NCBI GenBank assembly: GCA_002401885.1 | Contig: NVUL01000002.1 | Coordinates: 1-64,000 of the forward strand | DNA length: 64,000 nucleotides | From: SAR86 cluster bacterium | GTDB taxonomy: Bacteria > Pseudomonadota > Gammaproteobacteria > Pseudomonadales > Pseudohongiellaceae | Direction of reading: 5' to 3' | Part shown: positions 46,337-57,092 of the stretch, one piece after another | How positions within the stretch are numbered: position 1 is the first letter of the stretch | Layout of the letters: each line of letters begins with the position of its first letter | Position numbers and translations under genes: made by a program | Notes under the pieces: generated by a model | The model's database searches: none | What the model saw: the letters and a program-made list of their open reading frames with translations, nothing else | Told to the model about the DNA's origin: nothing

Positions 46337-47935
46337 TTAAGGTGCTGTACAACTAAAGCTGGCGGCAGCGTCGGAATCACCACTGCCGTTGTAGGTCGCC
46401 ATCTCAGGATGCACGCACAGTGGCCGCGTGCGAACTACCTCACCATCGATAATTTTTGAGGCAAGCATGGTCTTCGGCGCGACGCCTCTTTCTACCCAAT
46501 TCTCCAATGCTGTAAGCGCATCGAAGCGGTCCGGTCCCGGTCCGCCCGCACAATGGGCCATGCCGGGTACCATAAAAAGCCGGTAGAACTCTTGCGTGTC
46601 GCTAAGTGCGGCTTGCGCTCCAGACTCCTCTGCAATAACTCCCACGACGCGATCGAAATAGTCGATGGAGGCGATCGGTGAGATGTCGGGATCGCTCCAG
46701 CCATGATAGACAATTAACTTGCCGCCATTGTCTCGAAACGGACGTAGGTCTGGGTCATTTGAGTCGACGGCAGGGCCTACTTTTTCAAGCGCATATTCCA
46801 GATCTGAATCGAAATCAAAGCTGCGAAAATCCCAATCTGGATCGTCGAACACGAACCAGCGGAAGAACCCCTCGCCGCCACGCCAGTGCAGCGACTGAAA
46901 GGGCTCTCTGCCTGTCACCCAGGTCGACCAAGAGCCACGTGATGCTTCTCCACCCGGAACCAAGCCCGGATAGATCAGTTCTCCAGAAGAATTCTCCCTA
47001 CCTGACCAGATTTGTTCGACGGCAGTAACCTGCTTAGGAGTCAGGCAGCTGTCATTGTCCACTCCGATTGGACAGCTCAAACTCGCGGGTTTAAATTCGC
47101 AGGCGAGCGGATTCTGCAAGATGCCATCGCTGACGCCATCGAGTGCGTCGCAGGCTTCGTTCACCGCGTTGCCGAGCGCAGGTAGTTTGCTAGGTGGGAC
47201 ATAACTCTCTTCATCGGCAAGCAGTGCCAGTGAGTACCAGAGATGGGCGCCCGCATAGAATCGCGTCCAATTGTTTGCAGGGTCGCCGGCGATGATGCCA
47301 TCGAAATCGTTCGGATAACGCTGTGCCTCCATCAGGCCTTGCTGGCCTCCTTTGGAGCAGCCTACGTAATACGAGTAATCGGGTGGCGCTCGATAGAAGG
47401 CTTCCGTAACTTGCTTCGCGTTCACTGTGGTTAGATGCAAGGCTCTGTGGCCGAAGTCTTCTATCAGGTCCGGTCTTCCCGATGCCCAGGATGCATCAAA
47501 GGAAATTGGTCCTGCTTCGTGGCCGGTATCGGTACTTGCGGTTGCGTAGCCGCGTCGCAAAGCATTCGCCATTGCGCTATAGCTTATCGATCCAGCCATT
47601 CCGCCATTGCCTACGCTCTGATAGTTACCATTCCATCCGGAGAGCGGCAGCCAGACTTCGAAATTTATTGCGGGTTCCGTTACGCCGGCGAGTCTGCAGA
47701 ATGCTGGAGTTTGTATCCTGCGCTCCGATTCTGGCGCTGTGAAGGAATCCTGATCGACGATTTCGGTCAGCGTAATACGCGTGTCTTCGATAGTGAGATT
47801 GGCCAGCGCAGAGCAGGAATCGGCCGCGTTGAAGTTTGCTTGTGCCAGACTCTGTGCGCCGCTGTGACTCGATAGTAATGTAGCGCCGAGGAGAAGTAGG
47901 CTGGTTGTTAAAAGCTGAGCGCTTCGGGTAGTCAT
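46337..47935 (-). CDS. Tannase/feruloyl-esterase family hydrolase
   Basis: Signal peptide; YYVGCSKGGQQGLMEAQRYPNDFDGIIAGDPANNW; KLIVYHGWSDPDISP; MAHCAGGPG. Confidence 0.9.
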   Translation of the reverse strand: MTTRSAQLLTTSLLLLGATLLSSHSGAQSLAQANFNAADSCSALANLTIEDTRITLTEIVDQDSFTAPESERRIQTPAFCRLAGVTEPAINFEVWLPLSGWNGNYQSVGNGGMAGSISYSAMANALRRGYATASTDTGHEAGPISFDASWASGRPDLIEDFGHRALHLTTVNAKQVTEAFYRAPPDYSYYVGCSKGGQQGLMEAQRYPNDFDGIIAGDPANNWTRFYAGAHLWYSLALLADEESYVPPSKLPALGNAVNEACDALDGVSDGILQNPLACEFKPASLSCPIGVDNDSCLTPKQVTAVEQIWSGRENSSGELIYPGLVPGGEASRGSWSTWVTGREPFQSLHWRGGEGFFRWFVFDDPDWDFRSFDFDSDLEYALEKVGPAVDSNDPDLRPFRDNGGKLIVYHGWSDPDISPIASIDYFDRVVGVIAEESGAQAALSDTQEFYRLFMVPGMAHCAGGPGPDRFDALTALENWVERGVAPKTMLASKIIDGEVVRTRPLCVHPEMATYNGSGDSDAAASFSCTAP

Positions 47936-48287
47936 GGTTTTCTCCCCAACGATTGATCTATTGTATGTTCTGCTTCCTGCAAAGAATGGCACGAGAGAGG
48001 GAGGCTGGCAACTTGGCTGCCTGCTAGGGCAATTTCACAATTTGTGGTGAGTATTATCAGACTGCCAATAAGTGGTTTAATCAGGGACGAAATTCTGAAC
48101 CCTCAGTTTTAATGGTCTTTTTTAGTTGTTTTTGGCTTATTCGCCTTCTACGATTGAATTTGTGACATCGGATCACTACAAACTCGAACCTGAACAGCAA
48201 AGCCTGCGCTTGGCAGAGTGTCTTGCATTGACTATGATCTGTCCGTCACTCTACTTTTAAAAAATAATAACACTAGGCCCGTTGTCT

Positions 48288-49286
48288 ATGTCCACCCCTG
48301 CACCGGTTCGGCTGATCGAATACGCTCTTAATCGATTTAGCTATCCTGTTCCCACCGTGGGCGCAATCGTCGGTATCCCCCTATTTACTCTGTTCGTGAT
48401 TTCGGGTGGATTTAGACCGATGCCAGAATATGACCTGTGGAATAGGCCAATGGAAATCATGGGTGTTTTCCTGCTTCTCGCTATTCTACCTGCGGGTTTG
48501 CTGATGTGGTTCACGGCTTGGGTGCGTTCGAGTGAGTCGCTATTTTCAGATATTCACAGTCAGGTACCCCAGTCTTCAGAGTCACAGATGAAGCGCTATC
48601 GGCTCGGGAAATATTGGCCGATCGCGGTAGTCCTAGGTACAACGTTTGCGATTCTGGGAAATATTAATGGCAGTTCACTCAGCCTAGACTCGGAATCGGA
48701 AATATTTGTAACTAGTGCCGCTATCGCCTTCGGTCAAATATTCATGTGGTCAATTGTCGCAGTCACGCTACTCTTTGTTTTTAACGACGATTTGCTGCTC
48801 TACCAATACGGAAAGTCTGTTCGTGTAAATATCTATAATTTGGACAGGTTGAATGGATTTGGCCGTGCTGCGCTTAGCCAATTCTTAATGGTGATAGGGG
48901 CGTTAGCATTGACCACGCTGCAGTCTCTGGATCGTGACTTTCAGTGGGTAAACTACGCAAATGGGCTTTATGTTGGCATACCCTCCGCAATTATCTTCGT
49001 CCTTCTTCCAACCTGGACGATACGAAAAAATATTCGCAGAGAGAAGGCGCAAGCTCTGGCCTCGATCAATACCGAGATTCAACTCAGCTCGACAGGGTTA
49101 GACAACGAATCGCTGGTAAGATTGAATGGATTGATTGCGCGAAGAGACCAGGTGCAACACACGCGAACTTGGCCAATGGATATCTCGATCTTCTCGCGAT
49201 TCCTTTTCTATATCTTCATTCCTCCGCTCGCATGGTTGGGAGCAGCGCTAATGGAAGTGATGCTAGATTCTTTTCTGGCAGGATAG
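48288..49286 (+). CDS. Hypothetical multi-pass membrane protein
   Basis: 332-aa reading frame from ATG with at least six hydrophobic segments. Confidence 0.65.
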   Translation: MSTPAPVRLIEYALNRFSYPVPTVGAIVGIPLFTLFVISGGFRPMPEYDLWNRPMEIMGVFLLLAILPAGLLMWFTAWVRSSESLFSDIHSQVPQSSESQMKRYRLGKYWPIAVVLGTTFAILGNINGSSLSLDSESEIFVTSAAIAFGQIFMWSIVAVTLLFVFNDDLLLYQYGKSVRVNIYNLDRLNGFGRAALSQFLMVIGALALTTLQSLDRDFQWVNYANGLYVGIPSAIIFVLLPTWTIRKNIRREKAQALASINTEIQLSSTGLDNESLVRLNGLIARRDQVQHTRTWPMDISIFSRFLFYIFIPPLAWLGAALMEVMLDSFLAG

Positions 49287-49309
49287 ACTCTTAGCTATCT
49301 GATCTAGCA

Positions 49310-50179
49310 TTAGTCGACTATACCAGATCCCATCTTTCGCCTCTTCTTCGGGATATCCACAAATTCGGCTGTGCGTTTTTCGGCTGCTGCGGTCATCGCT
49401 TCCATGATTTCGGCATTCTGCAGCATACTGGCATTCCATATACCGATGTAGTCGAGGGCATCAGCCGTGCTGTGATCGCGCGAGTAATTGATGATACGTT
49501 TGCTTCCGTAGATCGCTAGAGGCGCTTTGCTTGCTATCTGCTGCGCTATCTTCATGACTCCATCCAGCAGGGATTCTTGATCTGGAAATATCTCGTTTAC
49601 GAAACCCAGTGATTTCGCCTCGTCCGCAGACATACGGCGCCCGGTGTAGGCGAGTTCCTTAACCACACCCTCCGGTAACAGCTTTGTTATACGCGGGAAG
49701 GTGCCAACGTCGGCGGTCATGCCAATATTGATTTCGAATATGGTGAGAAAACTCTCGGCCGTCATATAGCGCATATCGCAGGCGGTGATCAGGTCTACGC
49801 CTCCGCCGATGACGCCACCTTGAATGGCGGCGAGCACTGGCACCCTGCATTCTTCAAGACAGGTGAAGGTCTGTTGTAAGTAGTCGACAGTGTCGTAGAG
49901 CTTCGCTCCATGCGTGCGCCTCTGTTTCTCGGCGACTTTTGGATCATCACTTTGCTCTGCGTTGTTGCTGAACACAGCCGTATCGATGCCGGCTGTAAAA
50001 TGCGGGCCTGTAGAAGATATAACAATAACGCGCGCTTGCGCATTCGCGTCGAGTTCTTTGACGATCGCGGGTAACTCGTCCCAGAATTCAGGAATCATGC
50101 TGTTTCTTTTTTCGGGGCGATTAAGAACTATATGGGCGATCTTGTTTTCAACGGAAACTTCAAAACACTTATAACTCAC
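49310..50179 (-). CDS. Enoyl-CoA hydratase/isomerase family protein
   Basis: HIVLNRPEKRNSM, HFTAGID, AAIQGGVIGGGVDLITACDMRY. Confidence 0.93.
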   Translation of the reverse strand: MSYKCFEVSVENKIAHIVLNRPEKRNSMIPEFWDELPAIVKELDANAQARVIVISSTGPHFTAGIDTAVFSNNAEQSDDPKVAEKQRRTHGAKLYDTVDYLQQTFTCLEECRVPVLAAIQGGVIGGGVDLITACDMRYMTAESFLTIFEINIGMTADVGTFPRITKLLPEGVVKELAYTGRRMSADEAKSLGFVNEIFPDQESLLDGVMKIAQQIASKAPLAIYGSKRIINYSRDHSTADALDYIGIWNASMLQNAEIMEAMTAAAEKRTAEFVDIPKKRRKMGSGIVD

Positions 50180-50200
50180 AGCTTAACTCCAATGGTATTT

Positions 50201-50872
50201 CTAGTTTGTGCGGCAATGAAAATCAATAGTATCAGTGCCGGCGCTAATATTCTGTACCGGAGATCCCCCGGATGTCATTCCGGCATTGGCTAGTCTGCGC
50301 CGCCTATCGCTCATATAGGCGCGGAATAGAGGCAGGGATTTTTCATCCAGAAAAGCTTCGATATCAAACAACACGACACTATAGTACTTCGCGATGAAGG
50401 TTTGAGTAAGCTGCTCGCGTGTCTTGTAGGCTGCGATTGCCTCTACTATCCGTGCTTCACCGCTAGCAGTCGATTCATCCCATGCGGCACACAGGGCGCG
50501 CACGTTGGCCAATTCGCTGCCGTTGATGAAGCCACGGGCATTGGAGATGGTAATGAATAATTCCTGTAGCTGGCTGTCGTTGATCCCGATGCGAGCTTTT
50601 GTGTTCGCCGGCGAAGAGTTTATTTCCTGCATCAATCTATTTAGAACGGCCCTGTCGATTTGTTCTGCGGAGAGTGTCTCGGTGAGCACAGTCAGCTCTC
50701 TTGGCTTCGGGTTTCGATATTCCTGCTTCGCTCTATCTGTGTCGAAATTCAAGAGTTCAGAATCGCTGGCTATTGACGAAAGATCGGATTGAGCGAGGCA
50801 TGTTCCAGCAACAAATACCGCAGGCAGGGCGGATAGGCGATAACAGGAAAACAATTTGTCCCTGTTTAGCAT
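50201..50872 (-). CDS. Hypothetical secreted protein
   Basis: Signal-peptide-like N-terminus from internal ATG (MLNRDKLFSCYRLSALPAVFVAGTCLAQ). Confidence 0.55.
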   Translation of the reverse strand: MLNRDKLFSCYRLSALPAVFVAGTCLAQSDLSSIASDSELLNFDTDRAKQEYRNPKPRELTVLTETLSAEQIDRAVLNRLMQEINSSPANTKARIGINDSQLQELFITISNARGFINGSELANVRALCAAWDESTASGEARIVEAIAAYKTREQLTQTFIAKYYSVVLFDIEAFLDEKSLPLFRAYMSDRRRRLANAGMTSGGSPVQNISAGTDTIDFHCRTN

Positions 50873-50950
50873 TCGAGTAACGGCTCCGTGCGAAACACAG
50901 CTAAGGTTCGCGCGCAAAACCCTGCGAAGGAATTATAAAACACGATTCGT

Positions 50951-52555
50951 TTACTGATTCCTCTGAATTAAGTTTGGTTCCAATTGTGGATACTCGATGC
51001 CGAGTTGATCCAGATAGGTATCGAATCTGGAAGCATCATAGTACAGCTCCTCCAATCGTGGCTTGAACTGGGCCATGATCTCGGCATTCTTCTCGATGGC
51101 AGGGGCATCGTCTGGCCCGATGAAGGGTTCGTACTGCACATCCGCGGTCTGCACATCATCGAAGTAGGTTTGAGCATCACGGACGAGGGAGGGATCCTGA
51201 ATCAGATCCAACATAGTAGCTGCTACAACTTTAGCGCCTGCCGTGGCACCTTTGTGAGCAATCGGTGTGGCCATAGCCATAGCACTCGACCAATGATGAC
51301 CTTGCAAGCCGCGTACATTCGATGGGTAGCGCAGGGTGACAGTTGGCACATTCCAGGAGATGTCGCCGATATCATCCGACCCTCCAGACACAGGAATTTC
51401 CCGAGGCTGACCTATGCCGGAGAGATCTGTGGCTAGACCCTGGGGATTGTCCGAGCCCATTAGTGTTTGCAGCGCCTTTGCAAAGCGTTGGTCGTCTTCT
51501 GACCAAGTGGGCAAACCGACGGCCTTGATATTCTCATCCATGGCGAGTGCGATGGGTCGATTGAAATGTCTCGGCCATGCGGCACCGACAATTTTCCTGC
51601 TCACTGTTGTGTCGGTCATCATCGCCGCGCCCTCGGCGACGCGCTGCAATGTTGAGAAATTCTCTATGATATTTTCTGCGGTGATTTCGCGGATGAAGTA
51701 CCAGACGCTCGCAAAAGAGGGCACTACGTTTGGTTGGTCGCCGCCGTTGCTAATAACATAGTGGGAACGCTGCAAGGGGTGCAAGTGCTCGCGGCGGAAA
51801 TTCCATCCCACGTTCATGAGCTCTACCGCATCGAGGGCGCTTCGGCCCTTCCAGGGGTCGCCTGCGCCGTGGGCGGCCACTCCATCGAATAGATATTCGA
51901 CTGAAACCAAGCCGGTGCCAGTCGCATCGCCCCAGCTAACGCTCATATTGTTTGATACATGGGTAAAGAGTACGGCGTCTACGTCATCGAACAGACCGTC
52001 GCGTGCATACCATGCCTTAGTAGCCAGCAGTTCCTCGGCGATGCCTGGCCACAGCACGATGGTGCCTGGTAGATTCTCTCGTTCCATGATTTCTTTTACA
52101 GCAAGAGCTGCAACGATGTTAACTGCCTGTCCTGAATTGTGTCCTTCACCATGGCCGGGCGCACCTTCGATCATCGGCTGTCGGTAGGCGACTCCCGGCA
52201 TCTGTGATGCGCGTGGAATACCATCGACATCCGAACCTAGAGCGATGACTGGTTCGCCGCTGCCCCAGCTTGCCCACCAGGAAGAGGGAATATTGGAGAC
52301 GCCAAGTTCGATATCGAAGCCGTTGTCGACGAGTAATTCGGTGAGATAGCGCTGAGTCTCAAATTCCTGAAACCCTAGCTCGGAGAAGGAGAAGAGGGTG
52401 TCGATGATTTCCTGTGTCATCTTTGCCTTGGCCTCGATACTGCTAGCCATCTCGGCTTTGAGGCCGGTGAACGGTCCCCCGAGGGTTGTCTGCGCGAGAC
52501 TTGTAGAAGCAAGCAGAGAAAATAGGAATGCGATAAGCAGGCGGGATGGGATCAT
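50951..52555 (-). CDS. Exported M20-family amidohydrolase (AbgB-like)
   Basis: Signal peptide; GSDVDGIP, GEGHNSGQAVNIVAALAVKEIME, PGTIVLWPGIAEE, GGSDDIGDISWNVPT. Confidence 0.88.
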   Translation of the reverse strand: MIPSRLLIAFLFSLLASTSLAQTTLGGPFTGLKAEMASSIEAKAKMTQEIIDTLFSFSELGFQEFETQRYLTELLVDNGFDIELGVSNIPSSWWASWGSGEPVIALGSDVDGIPRASQMPGVAYRQPMIEGAPGHGEGHNSGQAVNIVAALAVKEIMERENLPGTIVLWPGIAEELLATKAWYARDGLFDDVDAVLFTHVSNNMSVSWGDATGTGLVSVEYLFDGVAAHGAGDPWKGRSALDAVELMNVGWNFRREHLHPLQRSHYVISNGGDQPNVVPSFASVWYFIREITAENIIENFSTLQRVAEGAAMMTDTTVSRKIVGAAWPRHFNRPIALAMDENIKAVGLPTWSEDDQRFAKALQTLMGSDNPQGLATDLSGIGQPREIPVSGGSDDIGDISWNVPTVTLRYPSNVRGLQGHHWSSAMAMATPIAHKGATAGAKVVAATMLDLIQDPSLVRDAQTYFDDVQTADVQYEPFIGPDDAPAIEKNAEIMAQFKPRLEELYYDASRFDTYLDQLGIEYPQLEPNLIQRNQ

Positions 52556-52749
52556 GGGGCTGTCCTCAGGCGATTAGACTTATAGGTATTAACGGCACGG
52601 CAATAGATTACTTACTTTTCTACGGCCTAGCTAGGATTGGAATCAGATTCTTCTCGAGCGCCTGTTGACGGGTGCAGTGGATAGCAGGAAGATGAGATTG
52701 CTTGTGTTTGGTAGCTCGGGAAAAATAACAGAACGAGGAGAGAGCAGAG

Positions 52750-53136
52750 ATGGGTGAACTTACAGCAGGTGTGAATTGGATGGCCGTTGGCATCAGTGCT
52801 ATTTTGAGTTTTGGTCTCGGAGCGCTGTGGTTTTCGCCGATGATGTTCGGAGAGAAGTGGGCGGCGGGAGTTGGTATTGAAATCGGAGGAGAATCAACGC
52901 AGCCGAAGGCGGCGTTGATATTGCAGTTTTTAGGTACCTGTTTGCTTGCCTGGCTAATCGGTATTGCGGCTGCGAGCGACGCGTTGATGTTGGCTAGTCT
53001 GATAACTCTAACCATTAGTGTACTAATGATCGCCTCGGGCCTATTCGGTGGCAATAGTCGCTATGCTGCAATTGCGGAGGGTGTTTTTCCCATCGCCATG
53101 TTTTTGATCATGATGCTGTGTCATGCAGTTCTTTAG
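52750..53136 (+). CDS. DUF1761-type membrane protein
   Basis: NWMAVGISAILSFGLGALWFSPMMFGEKWAAG pattern. Confidence 0.8.
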   Translation: MGELTAGVNWMAVGISAILSFGLGALWFSPMMFGEKWAAGVGIEIGGESTQPKAALILQFLGTCLLAWLIGIAAASDALMLASLITLTISVLMIASGLFGGNSRYAAIAEGVFPIAMFLIMMLCHAVL

Positions 53137-53162
53137 GGCTCGCAAGACAATTTAGGGAAAGA

Positions 53163-54353
53163 CTATGTAGTAGGTGGGCCACCGCCTGGAGGGCCTCCGG
53201 TTCCGCCACCAGCCTTATCGAAAGAGGAATCTGGAGTCCCCTGAAAGCAGGCGAGTACCCAAGGATAGGTATCGGTTACGTAGTAGCCGTAAGAGCCATT
53301 GCGCATCATGCCGTTGCACTCATCGAGATCGCCGTTGCCAGATACATATTCATAGTCATCCACGAAAGTACCGTCATAGCTTCCGCCTGGATCATCCGCT
53401 CCGCTGGGGCGACTGCCGCTGCGCAATTGAAAGCTGCTGCTGACAGCGCGAATCTGTCCGTTTTCATCGATATAGCTGCCGAATATCGGAAACCCATCGG
53501 CGGCAAAACCAATCACTGGCGATTCCGACATCGCATTTTGATCGAACAGCGCTTTCGGATTGCCGTGATAATGATAGGTGCCGTCCGGTTGCGGATGTGC
53601 ATTGTGGGCATCGGTGCCAAACATGGTTAGTGGACTCATTGGGTCATAGCGCCAAGGCTGATCAATGTCGTTACAGCCGATGTTGCCGTCGCCGACACCG
53701 AAGCATCCCGCCGCCAATAAATCTAACTTAACGCCGTTTAGAAAAACGGCATTGTCCGTTGCCAGCGAAATTGCTGTGGCAGAGGAGGCGAATGCCGGTG
53801 TTGTTGGAATTCTGAATTCGGCACTGACTTCGCTGACTTCGGTAGCGAAGGCGGCAGTTGCATCATTGAAGTCGTGATTTGGTATGCTATTGCTCACCAA
53901 TACGCATTCGCTGCCTTCAACTGTCATGTTGAGAGTTCCCATGAACGGCGTGCTGCGTTTTATATCGGAAACATTCGAAAAGCGATTCTCTGCGTAGTAG
54001 CTACATTCTTCGCGTCGGTTGGTGAGCAATAAATCGGTGATGTCTGTAGGGCTTACCGTAATCAGCGAACTAATCTTACCCACAGAGACTAAATCAGGTC
54101 CAACCGCGCCGCCAATTGCATACACGTTATCCCCTTGCACGCCCAGATAGATACCTGTATCGGTGTAAAGTCGGACGTAGAAGCCTTGGATCTCCTGAAT
54201 TTCAGGTGCGGCGGGACTGAGTAATTCGGGGTAAGCCGCTTCTGCGAAATCGAAAACGGCTTGCGCATTGTCAAGAGTGTCGGCAAGCGCGACAGGGGAC
54301 AGTGACGTACAAACTAGTGCGACGCAGAGATTGATTTGTTTTAGCAATTGCAT
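53163..54353 (-). CDS. YHYH-domain secreted protein
   Basis: Signal peptide; HPQPDGTYHYHGNPKAL; GFAADGFPIFGSY; Gly/Pro-rich C-terminus. Confidence 0.85.
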   Translation of the reverse strand: MQLLKQINLCVALVCTSLSPVALADTLDNAQAVFDFAEAAYPELLSPAAPEIQEIQGFYVRLYTDTGIYLGVQGDNVYAIGGAVGPDLVSVGKISSLITVSPTDITDLLLTNRREECSYYAENRFSNVSDIKRSTPFMGTLNMTVEGSECVLVSNSIPNHDFNDATAAFATEVSEVSAEFRIPTTPAFASSATAISLATDNAVFLNGVKLDLLAAGCFGVGDGNIGCNDIDQPWRYDPMSPLTMFGTDAHNAHPQPDGTYHYHGNPKALFDQNAMSESPVIGFAADGFPIFGSYIDENGQIRAVSSSFQLRSGSRPSGADDPGGSYDGTFVDDYEYVSGNGDLDECNGMMRNGSYGYYVTDTYPWVLACFQGTPDSSFDKAGGGTGGPPGGGPPTT

Positions 54354-54650
54354 GAGCGTTTCCTTTTTTAGTACATGCCTGAATATGTACTGTGTTGCTT
54401 GTCTCTTGGTCGTCATTGCTGTGAGGCTAGGAAGTGATTCAACAGCTTGTCCGGTTATACGAAGGAAGTGAGTAAACCCTTCTACTGGCTGAGAAGTTTA
54501 AGCGAGGTCACAAAATTGAACAATTCCTACGTTCAAGTGTCTTAATATACTGTAAAGCCTGCAGAAAATAATGCAAACTACCGAATGGTTGTTCGCGCTT
54601 TGCGATGACTTTGTCTGGTCGTTTCCTTGCCAAATTAAGCTGAGTCTAAA

Positions 54651-55667
54651 ATGAAAATCTCTACAAAATTGTCATGCCTAATTGTCTTCCTAGCTGCAAT
54701 CTGCGCAGTACCAATTGCTATCGCGCAATCTCCGCCAGATTTGCGTGGCACACTCATCGTGCTTAACAAGAGCGGGCACGACGCGAACTTCATTGATCTA
54801 CGGTCTGGGGAAATCCTGGAAACTCTGGCAACGGGACGTGGACCACATGAATTAGTTGTGACCGATGATGGTCGCTGGGCTATCGGGACAGACTACAGCG
54901 GTGGCAACAGCCTTACCGTTTTCGATGTCGAGGAATTGGCCGTTGCTCGAACCATTAGTCTGCGTGACTATCCGCGGCCCCATGGCATACTTTTCCTGCC
55001 TGGTCAGAGAGAGGTTATCGTTACCTCGGAAGCAAGCCAGCAACTAGTTATAGTGGATTTTCACGAAGGTGAAATAGTGCGTACTATCGATACTGAGCAG
55101 AGCGGTTCGCATATGGTGGCTCTGTCGGAGGATGGGACAACTGCTTTTACAAGTAATGGTTCTTCGAATAGTGTCTCTGTTATCGATGTAGCGACTGGGC
55201 AGCTGACAAAGACGCTAGACGTGCCCGACCGTCCTGAGGCGATCACTACCAATAAGCGTGGCGACGAAGTTTGGGTCGGGAGCAACAGCGAAGAAGTCGT
55301 TTCAGTAATTTCTGCAGCAAGCGGCGAAATTAGCAGGCAGTGGAATGGATTCTCATGGCCTTATCGCATCCTGCTTACCGATGATGAAAAATACGCCGTC
55401 ATATCAGATCTTGGCAACGAACAGCTGCGCTTCTTCGATGTAAATTCGGGTGCTGAGATTGGCAAGATTGATCTAGCTGGCGCACAGCCGCAGGGTGTCG
55501 CCTTGTATCCCGACGATCGAACACTGTTTGTATCACTGTCCGGGCAAAATAAAGTTCTCGTAGTAAATATACTGACGCAAGAAATACTCGGTGAATATGC
55601 TACGGGAGATGCGCCTGACGGAATTGGCTATTCGCGGCTAGTGCTGAAGAAGACGATTACTTATTAG
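54651..55667 (+). CDS. YncE-like YVTN beta-propeller secreted protein
   Basis: Signal peptide; repeated [34 protein letters not shown]-type blades. Confidence 0.85.
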   Translation: MKISTKLSCLIVFLAAICAVPIAIAQSPPDLRGTLIVLNKSGHDANFIDLRSGEILETLATGRGPHELVVTDDGRWAIGTDYSGGNSLTVFDVEELAVARTISLRDYPRPHGILFLPGQREVIVTSEASQQLVIVDFHEGEIVRTIDTEQSGSHMVALSEDGTTAFTSNGSSNSVSVIDVATGQLTKTLDVPDRPEAITTNKRGDEVWVGSNSEEVVSVISAASGEISRQWNGFSWPYRILLTDDEKYAVISDLGNEQLRFFDVNSGAEIGKIDLAGAQPQGVALYPDDRTLFVSLSGQNKVLVVNILTQEILGEYATGDAPDGIGYSRLVLKKTITY

Positions 55668-56986
55668 CTGGCGAGCGTTCCATAGAGATCATACTCGTCG
55701 GCGTCCTCAATCTTGACCTGAATAAAATCGCCCGCTTCGATATTCGAATCCGGCTGGATGAATACATTGCCGTCGATCTCGGGCGCATCAGCGGCAGAGC
55801 GCGCGACAATTTTCTCTGCGTTGGCCTCATCCACTAGTACTTCGACTACTTGGCCAACCTTTGCTTGCAGCTTTTTCGTGCTTATTTCTTGCTGGACTGC
55901 CATGAAACGCTCCCAGCGCTCCGCTTTTAGCTCTTCGGCTACGGGATTTGCAAGCTCGTTGGCAGCCGCGCCATCCACCGCTGAATATTGAAAGCAGCCC
56001 ACTCGGTCCAATTGAGCAAGCTGTAGAAACTCTAGAAGCTCTTCGAAATCGGCATCAGTCTCGCCGGGAAAGCCGACGATGAAGGTGCTGCGTAACGTGA
56101 TGTCAGGACATTGTTCGCGCCAATTCAGGATTCTATCTAATGTTTTCTCTGTTGCTGCGGGGCGCTTCATTGCCTTCAAAACATTCAGGCTTGCGTGCTG
56201 AAATGGTATGTCTAAATAGGGCAATATCTTCCCCTCGGCCATCAGAGGGATAATCTTGTCCACGTGAGGGTAGGGATAAACATAGTGCAGTCGAACCCAG
56301 ATGCCGAGCTGCGCGAGCGCCTCGCAGAGTCCCTGCATGCTCGCCTTAACTGGCTGACCCTGCCAAAAACCAGTTTGATATTTGGTGTCCACTCCATAGG
56401 CGCTAGTATCTTGCGAGATCACCAGCAACTCCCGTACTCCCGCATTCGCTAGTCTTTCGGCTTCATCGAGAACGTCTCCGACGGGTCGGCTAACTAGGTC
56501 GCCGCGCATCGAGGGAATAATGCAGAAACTGCAACGATGGTTGCAGCCTTCAGATATTTTTAAGTAAGCATAGTGCCTTGGAGTTAGCTTTATTCCATGG
56601 GCAGGTACGAGATCGATAAAGGGGTCATGAGACTCATTTTGTGGAAGGAAATTGTGAACCTGATTAACGACCTGTTCGTAGGCGGCGGGACCGGTAACGC
56701 CTAATACTTTCGGGTGTGCATTAGTAATGATTTCCTTCTGAGCACCCAGGCAACCTGTTACCAGCACCTTACCATTCTCAGAGATGGCCTCGCCAATCGC
56801 ATCCAGAGACTCTTGCTTCGCACTGTCTATAAATCCGCAGGTGTTCACAACGACCAGGTCCGCATCGCCGTAACTGGGCACAATATCGTAGCCATCGGAT
56901 TTTAGTTGCGTGAGTATGCGCTCTGAATCTACCAGGGCTTTTGGGCAGCCAAGAGAGACGAAGCCGACTTTATTGCTCGATGACAT
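55664..56986 (-). CDS. rimO: Ribosomal protein S12 methylthiotransferase RimO
   Basis: [41 protein letters not shown] radical-SAM motif, C-terminal TRAM domain. Confidence 0.97.
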   Translation of the reverse strand: MSSSNKVGFVSLGCPKALVDSERILTQLKSDGYDIVPSYGDADLVVVNTCGFIDSAKQESLDAIGEAISENGKVLVTGCLGAQKEIITNAHPKVLGVTGPAAYEQVVNQVHNFLPQNESHDPFIDLVPAHGIKLTPRHYAYLKISEGCNHRCSFCIIPSMRGDLVSRPVGDVLDEAERLANAGVRELLVISQDTSAYGVDTKYQTGFWQGQPVKASMQGLCEALAQLGIWVRLHYVYPYPHVDKIIPLMAEGKILPYLDIPFQHASLNVLKAMKRPAATEKTLDRILNWREQCPDITLRSTFIVGFPGETDADFEELLEFLQLAQLDRVGCFQYSAVDGAAANELANPVAEELKAERWERFMAVQQEISTKKLQAKVGQVVEVLVDEANAEKIVARSAADAPEIDGNVFIQPDSNIEAGDFIQVKIEDADEYDLYGTLAS

Positions 56987-57092
56987 GGGAGATCAAACCT
57001 GCGTGAATGCTGGGGGCGGGATTATAGCCAATTCAGGAGTGAATTGGCATGTGCTAATCCCCTTTAGCTAAATGGACTAGGTGCTTAGCCGC

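Noticed and set aside
53118-53630. 170-aa + strand ORF opposite the YHYH gene
   Set aside because: Antisense shadow of a gene with signal peptide and conserved YHYH motif.
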